From the NCBI GenBank assembly GCA_963804245.1, contig CAWDPQ010000020.1:310001-374000 (forward strand): 64,000 nucleotides of DNA, read 5' to 3'. The notes beneath the pieces are model-generated. The model ran no database searches, had not been told where the DNA came from, and was given only the letters and a program-made list of their open reading frames with translations. The translations under genes were made by a program, and so were the position numbers. This document shows, piece after piece, positions 32,832 through 43,801 of this stretch. Position 1 is the first letter of the stretch. Each line of letters opens with the position of its first letter. The stretch comes from CAWDPQ01 sp963804245. Lineage in GTDB: Bacteria; Acidobacteriota; Vicinamibacteria; Vicinamibacterales; 2-12-FULL-66-21.

Positions 32832-33743
32832 TTATCGGATGGTAACGTCGACGACTTGCGGCGTCACAGCACTGACGCCGAAATCCTGTGAAGGGTCGGT
32901 CTGGACACGAAGATTGTACCGGCCGGGTCCCAGACCGGCAAGGTCGACGAAAGCGTCGATCGTATCCGCGCGCAGCGCTGCTAGTGCCTCCTTTTGCCCT
33001 CGAACCGCCACCCGCGCACGCTGCGGCACCACTTCCGCGCGGAACCCGGCACCCAGATTGCGGTAGCGCACCAGGACATCGGCGAGCTCGCGCTCGACCG
33101 GAGCCGGCAGCACGTCGACGACGACAATCGCGCTCTGAGGGCGCGTGAGTCGAATCGCCGAGTCAGCGACGCCGACGGTCACGACGTCACGGACACGCTC
33201 GCGGCTGGCGGTCACCGTCACTGGTTCGGTAATGGCTTCGGCGAGCCGGCGGACGCGGCTTTCCGGCCCGGTGATCTCGACGGTCGCTGGCTCGCTCGTG
33301 ATCCGCCCGATCACGAACCCAGGAGCCGGTTCGCCTTCGAGGGGGGGAACGATCGGCACAATGCGCGAGGCCGACTTCTCCAACTCGATCGCCAGCGTCC
33401 CCGGAACGACCTGTGCCACTTCGACGCCATACGGCGCCCGAACCTCATCGTTGCGGATGTGAAAGAGCCGCGAGCCGGGCCGCGCGGTGGCCAGATCAAT
33501 CACGGCGACAACATCGGTTCCCTCGAGCCGGCTCAAGAGACCTGACGAACCGCGCAGCCGCACGTCCACCGTGGCCGGCGGATCGCCGACGACCTCGAGC
33601 TCGGATGGAATGTTTCGAAACTCCAACGGTACGCGCATGATGCGCTCGACGATGTGCTCGCCGGCGACCGACAGCCAGAGCAGCGTCGCCAGCGCGAGAG
33701 CGACCGTCTTCAAGCCGAGGTGGCGGAAGGGGTGGTAGGACAT
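32832..33743 (-). CDS. YbbR-domain protein, CdaA regulator
   Basis: The 303-residue product has one N-terminal helix (LKTVALALATLLWLSVAGEH). About three YbbR repeats follow, each built on VPLEFRNIPSELEVVGDPP- and PxxVxVxG-like strands. YbbR/CdaR proteins bind and modulate CdaA at the membrane. The ATG at 33743 was chosen because the longer frame upstream translates the GTGCGACGTGC repeat. It lies between cdaA and glmM, the conserved order. Confidence 0.88.
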   Translation of the reverse strand: MSYHPFRHLGLKTVALALATLLWLSVAGEHIVERIMRVPLEFRNIPSELEVVGDPPATVDVRLRGSSGLLSRLEGTDVVAVIDLATARPGSRLFHIRNDEVRAPYGVEVAQVVPGTLAIELEKSASRIVPIVPPLEGEPAPGFVIGRITSEPATVEITGPESRVRRLAEAITEPVTVTASRERVRDVVTVGVADSAIRLTRPQSAIVVVDVLPAPVERELADVLVRYRNLGAGFRAEVVPQRARVAVRGQKEALAALRADTIDAFVDLAGLGPGRYNLRVQTDPSQDFGVSAVTPQVVDVTIR

Positions 33744-33896
33744 CAGTTCACATGCGAAGTGCTGACGTGCGACGTGCGACGTGCTGCTTGTCACGTGCGA
33801 TGTGCTCACCTGCGATGTGCACGTAGCACGTGGCCCGTTCTCGCACGTAGCACCTAGCACGTCGCACGTCGCACGTCGCAGTCCGTCGCACGTGAG
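33744..33896. repeat. ACGTGCGACGTGC-type inverted repeat
   Basis: The gap between cdaA and the YbbR gene is filled by about a dozen copies of the 7-mer GTGCGAC/GTGCTAC on one side and its complement (GTAGCAC, GTCGCAC) on the other, giving a long imperfect hairpin. The same words are at 12822-12870. Confidence 0.75.
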
Positions 33897-34712
33897 TTAC
33901 ACGTCATAGGCAGCCGAAGTCGAGCGCGAACGACCGCGTCGCTGGACCACGAGCGTACGCAGACGAGCGCGGAGCTCGTCGGGCGTCAACTCGCGATCAA
34001 TCCGTCCGTTCATCGCCAGCGATATCTTCCCCGTTTCCTCAGACACGATGATCGCTACGGCGTCTCCTTCCTCCGTGAGACCGATGGCCGCGCGGTGGCG
34101 AGTGCCGAGCTCGCGGCTCAGGCGCGGGTTCACGGTCAGCGGCAGGAAGCACGCCGCCGCCGCGACCCGGCCCTCCTGCACGATGACCGCACCGTCGTGA
34201 AGCGGCGAGCCGGGCTGAAAGATCGTGACGAGCAGGTCGTATGTCATCGTCGCGTCGAGCGGGATACCGCTCTCGATGTAGTTGCGCAGGCCGATCTCTC
34301 GCTCGATGGCGATGATGGCTCCAATCTTCTGTGCGGCCAGCATCGTTGACGCCACGACCAACTCCTCGATCGTCTCGTCGTCAGCCTGTTGACGATTCAG
34401 GTAGCGGAAGAACGGCGCCTGGCCGAAATGCGCCAGCGCGCGGCGGATGTCGGATTGAAATATGACGATGGCGGCAAACGCCACGTACACCAGCATGTTC
34501 CGGATGAGCCAGTTGACAGTCTGCAACGGCGCCAGCCGGGAGATGTAGAAGAGACCGACGATGATGAGCGAACCGGCCGCCATCTGAACGGCGCGCGTTC
34601 CCCTGATCAACTTCAGGAACTCATAGATCAGGAGTGCAACGATGGCGATGTCCAGGACATCCCACCAGCCAACCGGAGGCCGGCGGAGCAATCCCGTCAG
34701 GTACTCAGGCAT
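33897..34712 (-). CDS. cdaA: Diadenylate cyclase (CdaA type)
   Basis: It makes c-di-AMP from two ATP. The 271-residue product has three N-terminal helices (to about residue 85) and a DAC domain with LHDGAVI (DGA motif) and GTRHRAAIG (RHR motif). An Arg/Ser-rich tail follows. It is followed by a YbbR gene and glmM, the conserved regulatory set. Start is 14 bases after folP. Confidence 0.95.
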   Translation of the reverse strand: MPEYLTGLLRRPPVGWWDVLDIAIVALLIYEFLKLIRGTRAVQMAAGSLIIVGLFYISRLAPLQTVNWLIRNMLVYVAFAAIVIFQSDIRRALAHFGQAPFFRYLNRQQADDETIEELVVASTMLAAQKIGAIIAIEREIGLRNYIESGIPLDATMTYDLLVTIFQPGSPLHDGAVIVQEGRVAAAACFLPLTVNPRLSRELGTRHRAAIGLTEEGDAVAIIVSEETGKISLAMNGRIDRELTPDELRARLRTLVVQRRGRSRSTSAAYDV

Positions 34713-34725
34713 GAGCTACGCTAGC

Positions 34726-35592
34726 TTATCGCACGGCGCTGGCGATGCGGTCGGCGACGCGCACGACATCCACCATCTCCCGAACGCCGTGGACGCGGAC
34801 GATGTGAGCGCCGAGCAGCACGCTTGCCGTGACCGCCGCCGCCGTGCCCCACTCGCGCTCTTCGGGGGGACGGGTTCCGAGCGCGTGCGTCAGGAAAGAC
34901 TTCCGGGAAGGGCCGCTAAGCAGCGGACGGTCGAGCAACCGGAGTCGACCGAGATCGGCGATGGCTTCATACGTATGCTCCGCACGTTTGGCGAAGCCGA
35001 GTCCGGGATCCACGATGATCGCCTCGCGCGACACCCCTGCGCTCACAGCCCGGTCGATCACCGATTGCAGCTCGACGATGATTTCAGCCGCCAGGTCGCG
35101 ATATGCCGCCTGGCCGTACATGTCGCGTGAACGCCCGCGATTGTGCATCACGACCAGCGCCGCTCCGGTATCCGCGACGGCGCCGGCGAGTCCCGCATCG
35201 AAGTGCAGCGCACTGACGTCGTTGACCATCGCCGCGCCTCGGGCAACTGCCTCGCGGGCAACGCTGCTCTTGTAGGTGTCGATTGACACGGGCACCCGCG
35301 CCTGTCGCGAGAGTTGCTCCACAACGGGCAGCACGCGCCGCAACTCCTCGATCTCGGGCAGAGGTTCAGCCCCGGGGCGTGTGGATTCACCGCCAACGTC
35401 GAGGATGTCTGCGCCATCCTCGACCATCTGCAGGCCATCGGCCACCGCGCGTTCGGGATCGAAGCGCAGCCCTCCATCGGCGAACGAGTCGGGCGTGACG
35501 TTGAGGATGCCCATGATCAGCGTGCGCTCGCCGAGTTGGAGTGTCCTTCCGCCAGGAAGGGGAACAGCGTAGCGGGCTCGGCGGACAATCAT
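34726..35592 (-). CDS. folP: Dihydropteroate synthase
   Basis: This folate enzyme joins p-aminobenzoate to the pterin pyrophosphate. The 288-residue product has MGILNVTPDSFADGG, DVGGESTRPGA, IVDPGLGFAK and the C-terminal RVHGVREMVDVVRVADR. It is upstream of cdaA and downstream of ftsH, from which it is separated by a repeat region. Confidence 0.95.
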   Translation of the reverse strand: MIVRRARYAVPLPGGRTLQLGERTLIMGILNVTPDSFADGGLRFDPERAVADGLQMVEDGADILDVGGESTRPGAEPLPEIEELRRVLPVVEQLSRQARVPVSIDTYKSSVAREAVARGAAMVNDVSALHFDAGLAGAVADTGAALVVMHNRGRSRDMYGQAAYRDLAAEIIVELQSVIDRAVSAGVSREAIIVDPGLGFAKRAEHTYEAIADLGRLRLLDRPLLSGPSRKSFLTHALGTRPPEEREWGTAAAVTASVLLGAHIVRVHGVREMVDVVRVADRIASAVR

Positions 35593-35711
35593 GGCGTCAA
35601 CACGCGCATACAGACACGCGTACAGACGTAGGCCCGAGCTTTAGCTCGGGCGTCCACGAATCAGCCCGGATGGTGATTCGATCACGCCCGACCTGAAGGT
35701 CGGGCCTACGA
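35593..35711. repeat. GCCCGA...TCGGGC palindromes (GTAGGCCCG family)
   Basis: Two hairpins lie in tandem: GCCCGAGCTTTAGCTCGGGC near 35632 and CGCCCGACCTGAAGGTCGGGC near 35687, the second followed by CTACG. The word pattern CTACG next to a G/C hairpin with a TTNA-type loop recurs at 57838, 59506 and 62190. Confidence 0.75.
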
Positions 35712-37645
<1,934 letters not shown>

Positions 37646-37649
<4 letters not shown>

Positions 37650-39040
37650 CCTTCGCCTCCTAACCGCTTTGCTTTCAAGAGTATCACGCCTTGCGAGGTG
37701 TCGGTCACTCGAAAATCCTCGGCTACCGATTGCCCCACAACCCACACAATTCTGTCGTCCGAATCGACCACGAGCGGTAGGGTGTCACGCTCACTTCGTG
37801 ACACCTTACGGTCTACCAGGAAATCCTGCAGCTTTCGGCCCTGGCCGCCCATGCCCAGGGGGCGGAAGCGGTCGCCGGGTTTCCGGCTGCGCACGACCAG
37901 CGGCAGTTTCATGACCGCCGCCACGGATACCGCCGCGGCGCTGAAGCTCCGGTCGCCCTTCTCACTCTCGGCCTGTGCGGAAACAGTCCACCCCGGCAAT
38001 GCGACCTCACCAGGTATAGACAGCGGAAACTGGAAAGAGTTCGAAAAAGGCTCCAGACGGGAGCCTCCAAAGACCAGTCGGCCGCCTTCCCGACGCACAG
38101 ACAAGCCCGGCAGACTGAGCGCGGCACCCGCGCCGTTCACCGGCGCGTCCATCAGCGTCAGTGTTGACCTGATGTGGTCGCGGCCGAAGAACTGTCCTGG
38201 TGCCGCACGGTCCAGCGCCTCTCGAACAACCCGGGAGGCCAGCGCCGGGTGCAACAGCCGGACGCTATCAATCTCCACCTCGATGCCGTGCTTAGTATCT
38301 AAGACGATGGATGACGCCAGATCGATTGCAGTCTGGCACAGAAAGTCTTCATCCTCGCGCGCGATGTCGGCCTCACGTGCGAGCACATCCGCAACCGACG
38401 GGGAAAACGCCTGTAGAAGCGGCAGTAAGCGGTGACGCACGGCATTTCGCGCAATGCTCAGGTCGGCGTTGCTCTCGTCCTCGCGAAACGCGAGCTGCCG
38501 TTCCTGCACGTAATGGCGCAGCTCCTGGCGTGAAATCTCGATGAGCGGCCGGACGACGCGTCCGGTCCGCGGCCTGATTCCGGCGAGGCCGCGAGGACCG
38601 GCGCCGCGGAGCAGCCTCAGCAGAAACGTTTCGGCTTGATCCTCCACGCTGTGCCCTACGGCAATCGCCTCGGCTTCCAGACGATCGGCGGCCGCCTCGA
38701 GAAACGCGTAGCGCGCGGTGCGTGCAGCATCCTCGAGGGACCGGCCTTCGGCAGCAGCCAGGCCTCGCACGTCGGTGCTGTCAGCCTCGATCGGCAAGTC
38801 GAGCGACGCGGCCACGTCGCGGCAGAAGCGTTCGTCGGCGTCCGCCGCCGCGCCCCGCAGCCTGTGGTTGAAGTGCGCCACGCCGGCAATCGTCAGCACA
38901 CCCGTCGTCTCGAGCTCGCGCAGCAGGTGCAGCATCGCGATCGAGTCCGCACCGCCCGACAGCGCCACGAGCACACGACCGCCATGCGAAACCATCCGAT
39001 GCATCCGGACGGTGCGCAGCACACGGGACAAAAGATCCAT
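37646..39040 (-). CDS. tilS: tRNA(Ile)-lysidine synthase
   Basis: It converts C34 of the CAU-anticodon tRNA(Ile) to lysidine. The 464-residue product has the PP-loop LSGGADSIAM, the HFNHRLRG helix, GHSVEDQAETFLLRLLRGAG and a C-terminal domain with SRKPGDRFRPLG. ATG at 39040 (MDLLSRVLR) was chosen; the upstream in-frame residues translate the GGAAGGA repeat. It is just downstream of a CAT-anticodon tRNA gene, possibly its own substrate, and overlaps ftsH. Confidence 0.92.
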
Positions 39041-39122
39041 GTCTAAGGATGACGAAGGAAGGAGGAAGGACGGGTCTTTACTCAACCTTCTTCCTTCTTC
39101 CTTCTTATTTCTTCCTTCTTTG
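39041..39122. repeat. GGAAGGA/TTCCTTC purine-pyrimidine inverted repeat
   Basis: A purine-rich arm (GACGAAGGAAGGAGGAAGGA, from about 39051) and a pyrimidine-rich arm made of TTCTTCC words (39086-39121) flank a CGGGTCTTTACTCAACC spacer. It lies between tRNA and tilS, which are read in the same direction. Confidence 0.65.
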
Positions 39123-39126
39123 AGAT

Positions 39127-39203
39127 TGGTGCCGGTGCAGGGACTTGAACCCCGGACAACGCGGATATGAGCCGCGTGCTCTAACCAACTGAGCTACACC
39201 GGC
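39127..39203 (-). tRNA. tRNA with CAT anticodon (elongator Met or lysidine-type Ile2)
   Basis: The cloverleaf is complete: acceptor GCCGGTG/CACCGGC, D-arm GCTC/GAGC, anticodon stem CGCGG/CCGCG with loop CTCATAT (anticodon CAT), T-arm CGGGG/CCCTG with loop TTCAAGT, and an encoded CCA at 39127-39129. The paired first base (G1-C72) excludes an initiator. Whether it is elongator Met or Ile2 cannot be settled by eye. Its position just before tilS favours asking whether it is the TilS substrate. Confidence 0.93.
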
Positions 39204-39217
39204 AGGAAACGGTCATT

Positions 39218-40180
39218 TTAACATGGCGGACCCGAGGGTCCCTTGTCCACCAGAGCCGCTGCCAGCAGCGGAATCAGGATTTCGTGGTGGCCGACGAGCG
39301 AATAACCCTTGCCGATGCCGGCGACCGGACGCTGCACGACGTTGGTTTGCGGACGATAGAGCCGGACGAAATCCATGTTGACCGTCGTGAGCCCGTCGAG
39401 CGTGACCCCCTTGTTGCGGGCAAGGGCGACAGCCTTGAGGAACACTTCCGGCAGGACGACGGCCGATCCGCAGTTCAGGTAGATGCCACCGCCGAGCCGA
39501 GCCACGTTCGAGACGAGGTAGCGGAAGTCACGCAGGCTGCCTTCGCCGAGTGCGGCACCGGACGCATCGGGATGCATGTGGATGACATCCGTGCCGATGC
39601 CGATGTGCACGGTAACGGGGACGCCCATCCTGTGCGCGGAGGCAAGCAGACTCAAACGCTCGAAGGCCGGGGCGACGTTGCGCAGCCACGCGCCAACAGC
39701 CTGTCCGATGCCCAGGCCGCGCGCCACGCCTTCGTTGATGGCGGCATTGAGCTGGCGCCCGGTTTCCTCCGCCATGCCAAAGCGGCCCGGCCCGAGCGCT
39801 TCATCGACCTCCTCGGAGGTCGCCCCACACAGGGCGAGCTCGAAGTCGTGGATGACGCCGGCGCCGTTGGTGGCAACCGCCGAAACGTAGCCGCGTGTCA
39901 TCAGGTCGATGATGACGGGCGAGAGACCGGTCTTGATGACGTGGGCGCCGATACCCCAGAGCAAACCCCGGTCGTCACGGCGCGCGCGGAGTATCGCCTC
40001 CAGCACCGCCTTGAAGTCGGCGGCCGCCAGGATGTCTGGCAGGCTGTCGACCCACGCCGACATCCCCGAACCTTGCGCGTACGGTCGGGCGAAATCCGTG
40101 GCGTTCGACTTGCTCTTCCGGGTGGCCAGCGGGTAGGTCCGGACTCCCTCGACGTCGAATTCTTCGTACGGAAAGCTCAC
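39218..40180 (-). CDS. Deoxyhypusine-synthase-like protein
   Basis: The 320-residue product has GAHVIKTGLSPVIIDLM, SAVATNGAGVIHDFELAL and EGSLRDFRYLV. The spacing resembles deoxyhypusine synthase (NAD site followed by an acidic helix), but with a bacterial consensus. True eIF5A is absent from bacteria, so such homologues probably act on polyamines or unknown substrates. The catalytic Lys cannot be placed with certainty. It sits directly before the tRNA gene on the same strand. The family call is from memory and moderate. Confidence 0.55.
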   Translation of the reverse strand: MSFPYEEFDVEGVRTYPLATRKSKSNATDFARPYAQGSGMSAWVDSLPDILAAADFKAVLEAILRARRDDRGLLWGIGAHVIKTGLSPVIIDLMTRGYVSAVATNGAGVIHDFELALCGATSEEVDEALGPGRFGMAEETGRQLNAAINEGVARGLGIGQAVGAWLRNVAPAFERLSLLASAHRMGVPVTVHIGIGTDVIHMHPDASGAALGEGSLRDFRYLVSNVARLGGGIYLNCGSAVVLPEVFLKAVALARNKGVTLDGLTTVNMDFVRLYRPQTNVVQRPVAGIGKGYSLVGHHEILIPLLAAALVDKGPSGPPC

Positions 40181-40210
40181 GGCGGGAGTGTAACGCAGCA
40201 GGTCGAAAAT

Positions 40211-41241
40211 TTACCGCTTCGGTGCGCCGCGCTCGTCATAGCGGTTGAAGTCGAAGACGTACTTCCACCAGTTGTGCTCACGGCCGTCGCTGCCGGTTCC
40301 TGCGGCGCGCGACAGGTGGGCGAACCACCAGCGGAAGTAGTTACGCGCGTAGTCGGGGCCGCCCCAGGTCTCGCGATTCACCGGCTCCCGGCGGCCAGCC
40401 AGCTGCGGATACGAAAGCCAATCGTCCGCCGTGCTCGCGACCGTCCGCGCGTTGGCGACGTCGTATTCGGCTGTCGCATTCGGCGGCCAGTGGCACGTGC
40501 CCACGGCCGCGGTTCCGGATTGAGACTGGTTGGCGGCAAATTGCGCCCAGGAGTGGTTGAGCACGTCCGCGCGCCATCCGCCATAAATACGGGTCAGCGT
40601 CGCTTCGACGCGGTGACAGAGGTCTTCGAGCATCTCGGCCACGCCACGCTCGTAGTTGAAGCCCATGATCGCGAAAGCCCTGGTCGCGGGCACATCGTCG
40701 AAGACTCCGCCGTTGATGTCGAACGCACCCGGCCCGGCCATCGCCGACTCGTAGTACCCGAAATACGGTCCACCCAAGAACCAGACTTCGTCGATCTCGT
40801 GGCGCGCGAGTCGGGGCAGGATGTCGTGCTCGAGAATGGTCTGCCGGTAGTCGGCGATATCCGGCTGGTGCCAGCCGGAGCCCGAGCGATAGTTTCTCAG
40901 GTACTCCGCGGCCGTATAGAGAAATCCGTCGGCCTTGCGATGAAACGCGTCGATATCACGCCAGTCGACGATCTCGTAGCGCACGAACGCATGGCTCGCC
41001 GCGGCGACGTCCGTGATGTAGTCATCGGCCAGACGGCGCGGGTCGTGCCACTCGAGGACGTCGTGCAACCGACGGTTGCCGGCCTCGGCGATCACCGGGT
41101 CGAAATTCAGAACGGTACTTTCACCGTGAGCGTTTCGCTCGGAACGGCTGGCTGCAGAGAGGCCGAGCGCTGCCGGATGTGCGTGGCCCACGCGATCATG
41201 ATTGCGGTGAACGCCAGGACGAAAATGACCTTCGACCGCAT
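40211..41241 (-). CDS. Unknown exported protein, frame broken near its N-terminus
   Basis: The main frame encodes about 300 residues with conserved-looking Trp/His-rich stretches (VWFLGGPYFGYYESAM, NHSWAQFAANQ, GTCHWPPNA, NWWKYVFDFNRY). Its first ~25 residues are out-of-frame noise. In the neighbouring frame, ATG at 41241 gives a signal anchor (MRSKVIFVLAFTAIMIAWAT) ending in SETLTVKVP just where the main frame reads VLNFDPVIAEAG. One missing base in the GG at 41114-41115 joins them. I do not recognise the family. Confidence 0.6.
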
Positions 41242-41255
41242 CTGAACGTTGGGGT

Positions 41256-41340
41256 CAGATCGAGATCAGGAGAGTTTCAACAGGAGGAGATGAGGAGAAA
41301 CATTTTTTGTCTCCTGATCTCTTGATCTCCTGTTCGATCC
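41256..41340. repeat. AGGAGATC-type inverted repeat, copy 3
   Basis: Imperfect arms at about 41279-41300 and 41309-41333 flank a T6 run. The left prefix GATCGAGATCAGGAGAG matches that of copy 1. It lies between the tandem genes queA and the unknown exported protein. Confidence 0.7.
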
Positions 41341-41371
41341 TTCTGACCTCGAAGTCTGACGCCCACGCAGA

Positions 41372-42421
41372 TTACACGATCAGCATCGCATCGCCGTAGC
41401 TGTAGAAGCGATATTCGTGCGCGACCGCCTCGCGGTAGGCCTCCAGCACGGACGCGGTGCCGGCAAATGCGGAGACCAGCATCAGCAACGACGACCGGGG
41501 CAGATGAAAGTTGGTGATGAGCGCATCGACAATCTGAAAACGAAACCCCGGAAAGATGAACGTGTCCGCGTCGGCCGTGCCGGTGGCGATCGTTCCACCA
41601 CCACGCAGCGCCGCGTGCTCGAGCGCTCGCGTCGTCGTCGTGCCGACGGCAACCACGCGGCGCCGCTCGGCGCGTGCGCGGTTGATGGCCTCCGCGGCGG
41701 AGGCGGCGATCTCGTATCGCTCGGAATCGACCTGATGCTCCTCAACGGTCTCCGAGCGCACTGGCTTGAACGTGCCGTAGCCGACGTGAAGCGTGATCTC
41801 GGAACGCTCAACGCCACGGCCGGCGAGCGCGTCCAACAACTGATCCGTGAAGTGCAGTCCGGCTGTGGGTGCGGCGACCGACCCTTTCACCGACGCGTAA
41901 ACGGTCTGATAGCGCTCGCGGTCCACGGCAGTATCCGGGCGTTTGATGTACGGCGGCAGCGGAACGTGACCGAGCGCGTCGACGAGCGCGTCGACGCTGG
42001 CGCCAGCCGGCTCGGCCCAGAGTCGGATCAGGCGTCTCCCGAAAAACTTCCGCTCGATGACCTCGGCGACGAGCGCACCAGCGTGTCCTTCGAACCGCAC
42101 GCGAGCACCTTCGCGCAGCTTCTGACCGGGGTGCATGAGAGCGTGCCACAGCTGATCCTGTTCAGCTCGTCCGAGCAGGAGACATTCGACCATCCCGCCG
42201 GAATCCACTCTGCGCCCGAGAAGCCGCGCCGCAAATACTCTGGTGTTGTTGGCCACGAGCAGATCGCCGGCCCGCAGGAGGTCGGGCAGATCGCTGAAGC
42301 GGCTGTGCTCGGTCCTGGCGTCGAGACGATTCAGCACCATCAGGCGCGACGCGCCGCGCGCAGGCGGCGTCTGCGCGATGAGCTGTGCTGGCAAATCGAA
42401 GTCGAATTCGGAAACGAGCAC
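41372..42421 (-). CDS. queA: S-adenosylmethionine:tRNA ribosyltransferase-isomerase
   Basis: QueA adds the ribosyl moiety of SAM to preQ1 in tRNA, near the end of queuosine synthesis. The 349-residue product starts LVSEFDFDLPAQLIAQTP. It has the motifs RGASRLMVLNRL, LLVANNTRVFAARL, AAPTAGLHFT, HVGYGTFKPVR and the C-terminal NFHLPRSSLLMLVSAFAG. GTG at 42421 matches the family start; ATG at 42439 is the longer alternative. It complements queC and queE at 20 kb. Confidence 0.95.
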   Translation of the reverse strand: MLVSEFDFDLPAQLIAQTPPARGASRLMVLNRLDARTEHSRFSDLPDLLRAGDLLVANNTRVFAARLLGRRVDSGGMVECLLLGRAEQDQLWHALMHPGQKLREGARVRFEGHAGALVAEVIERKFFGRRLIRLWAEPAGASVDALVDALGHVPLPPYIKRPDTAVDRERYQTVYASVKGSVAAPTAGLHFTDQLLDALAGRGVERSEITLHVGYGTFKPVRSETVEEHQVDSERYEIAASAAEAINRARAERRRVVAVGTTTTRALEHAALRGGGTIATGTADADTFIFPGFRFQIVDALITNFHLPRSSLLMLVSAFAGTASVLEAYREAVAHEYRFYSYGDAMLIV

Positions 42422-42466
42422 CGCGAAGGATGCTAGCACTGCGGTACAATTCCGCCCGACGCCTGC

Positions 42467-43645
42467 ATGGCCGACTCAGAAAAGCCTACGGTCCTTCCTT
42501 CCGCTTCCGAAGAGCCAACCGACGAGGAGCGCGCGCCCGCCGACACGCTGATCGCCGATGGACCGGAGGACTACAAGGGCCTGGCGATCGTGGTCCTCGC
42601 CGTGATCGGCACCATCCTGATGCTGCAATTCGCGCAGACGGTTCTCATTCCCGTCGTCGTTGCCGTGCTCATCAGTTACGTGCTCGGACCCGCCGTCACG
42701 TCGATGCACAAACACGGTCTGCCACGGTTTCTGGGATCGATTCTCGTCATCACGCTGCTGTGCGGTGGACTCGGCCTCGCGGTCTATACGCTCACCGACG
42801 AAGCGATGGCCATCGTCGAGAACGTCCCCCGCGCCGCGCGTCGGCTCGCCGAGCGTATGGAGCCCAAGGGAGCACCCGAGGGCGCCTTCGAGAAGGTGCA
42901 GGCGGCGGCAAAGGAAGTCGAGCGAGCGGCGGAGCAGGCGTCCGATCCACGACCCGTGGCGAAGGGAGTGACGCGGGTACAGATCGTCCAGCCGGCGTTC
43001 GCGGCCACCGATTATCTGTGGACCGGGGGAGTGGGCGTTGTGGCCTTCCTGGGGCAGGTCGCGATGGTGCTGTTCCTGGTGTTCTTCCTCCTCGTGACCG
43101 GCGACCTGTTCAAGCGAAAGCTCGTGAAGATCGCCGGACCGACGCTCACACGGAAAAAGATCACGGTCCAGATCATGGACGAGATCAACAAGCAGATCAG
43201 CGGATTCCTGCGCGTGCAGGTGATCACCAGCGCCGCGGTCGCCGTCGCCACGTCACTCGTGCTCTGGTGGTTCGGCGTCCAGCAATTCGTCGTCTGGGGC
43301 CTGCTGGCCGGCATCTTCAACTCGATTCCGTATCTCGGTCCTCTCGTCGTCACTTCCGCGCTCGGTGTCGTCGCCTTCATGCAGTTCGACGATCTCCTCA
43401 GGACCGGCTACGTGTGTGCGGCGGCGCTGGCGATCACGAGCCTCGAGGGATGGCTGCTGACGCCGACCCTGATGGGACGTGCCGCACAGATGAACCCCGT
43501 GGCGATTTTCGTGGGACTGTTGTTCTGGAGCTGGGTCTGGGGCGTCATGGGCACAATCCTGGCCGTCCCCATGCTGATGGCACTCAAGGCGGTTTGCGAT
43601 CGGATCGAGGATCTGCAGCCCGTGGGTGAGTTGCTTGGGGAGTAG
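42467..43645 (+). CDS. AI-2E family transporter
   Basis: The 392-residue membrane protein has about seven to eight helices and the family motifs QTVLIPVVVAVLISYVLGP near residue 60 and IPYLGPLV near residue 290. The acidic/Pro N-terminal ~35 residues are cytosolic and low complexity. The charged loop near residues 130-165 is longer than typical. Members exchange Na+/H+ or export signals; the specific cargo is not deducible. It is divergent from queA. Confidence 0.88.
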   Translation: MADSEKPTVLPSASEEPTDEERAPADTLIADGPEDYKGLAIVVLAVIGTILMLQFAQTVLIPVVVAVLISYVLGPAVTSMHKHGLPRFLGSILVITLLCGGLGLAVYTLTDEAMAIVENVPRAARRLAERMEPKGAPEGAFEKVQAAAKEVERAAEQASDPRPVAKGVTRVQIVQPAFAATDYLWTGGVGVVAFLGQVAMVLFLVFFLLVTGDLFKRKLVKIAGPTLTRKKITVQIMDEINKQISGFLRVQVITSAAVAVATSLVLWWFGVQQFVVWGLLAGIFNSIPYLGPLVVTSALGVVAFMQFDDLLRTGYVCAAALAITSLEGWLLTPTLMGRAAQMNPVAIFVGLLFWSWVWGVMGTILAVPMLMALKAVCDRIEDLQPVGELLGE

Positions 43646-43659
43646 TTTCCCGGCCCGAG

Positions 43660-43775
43660 ATCACGAGGATCAAACAGCAGATAAGGAGATCAGGAGATTT
43701 CTTCTTAAAGATCCTGTGTCGATACTCTTCGGGCTACACACGAGCAACTCCTGAGCACTGAACTCCTGTTGTTGG
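43660..43775. repeat. AGGAGATC-type repeat, copy 4 (degenerate)
   Basis: The gap between convergent genes holds GGAGATCAGGAGA (43686-43698) and, inverted and diverged, ACTCCTGAGCACTGAACTCCTG (about 43747-43768). The pairing is weak but the words match the family. Confidence 0.5.
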
Positions 43776-43801
43776 CGCATGGCCTCGGCCGAAGTCATCA
43801 C

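Noticed and set aside
33744..33896. Possible CRISPR array
   Set aside because: The 7-mers are contiguous, very short and paired with their complements; there are no regular repeats with unique spacers, and no cas genes are present.
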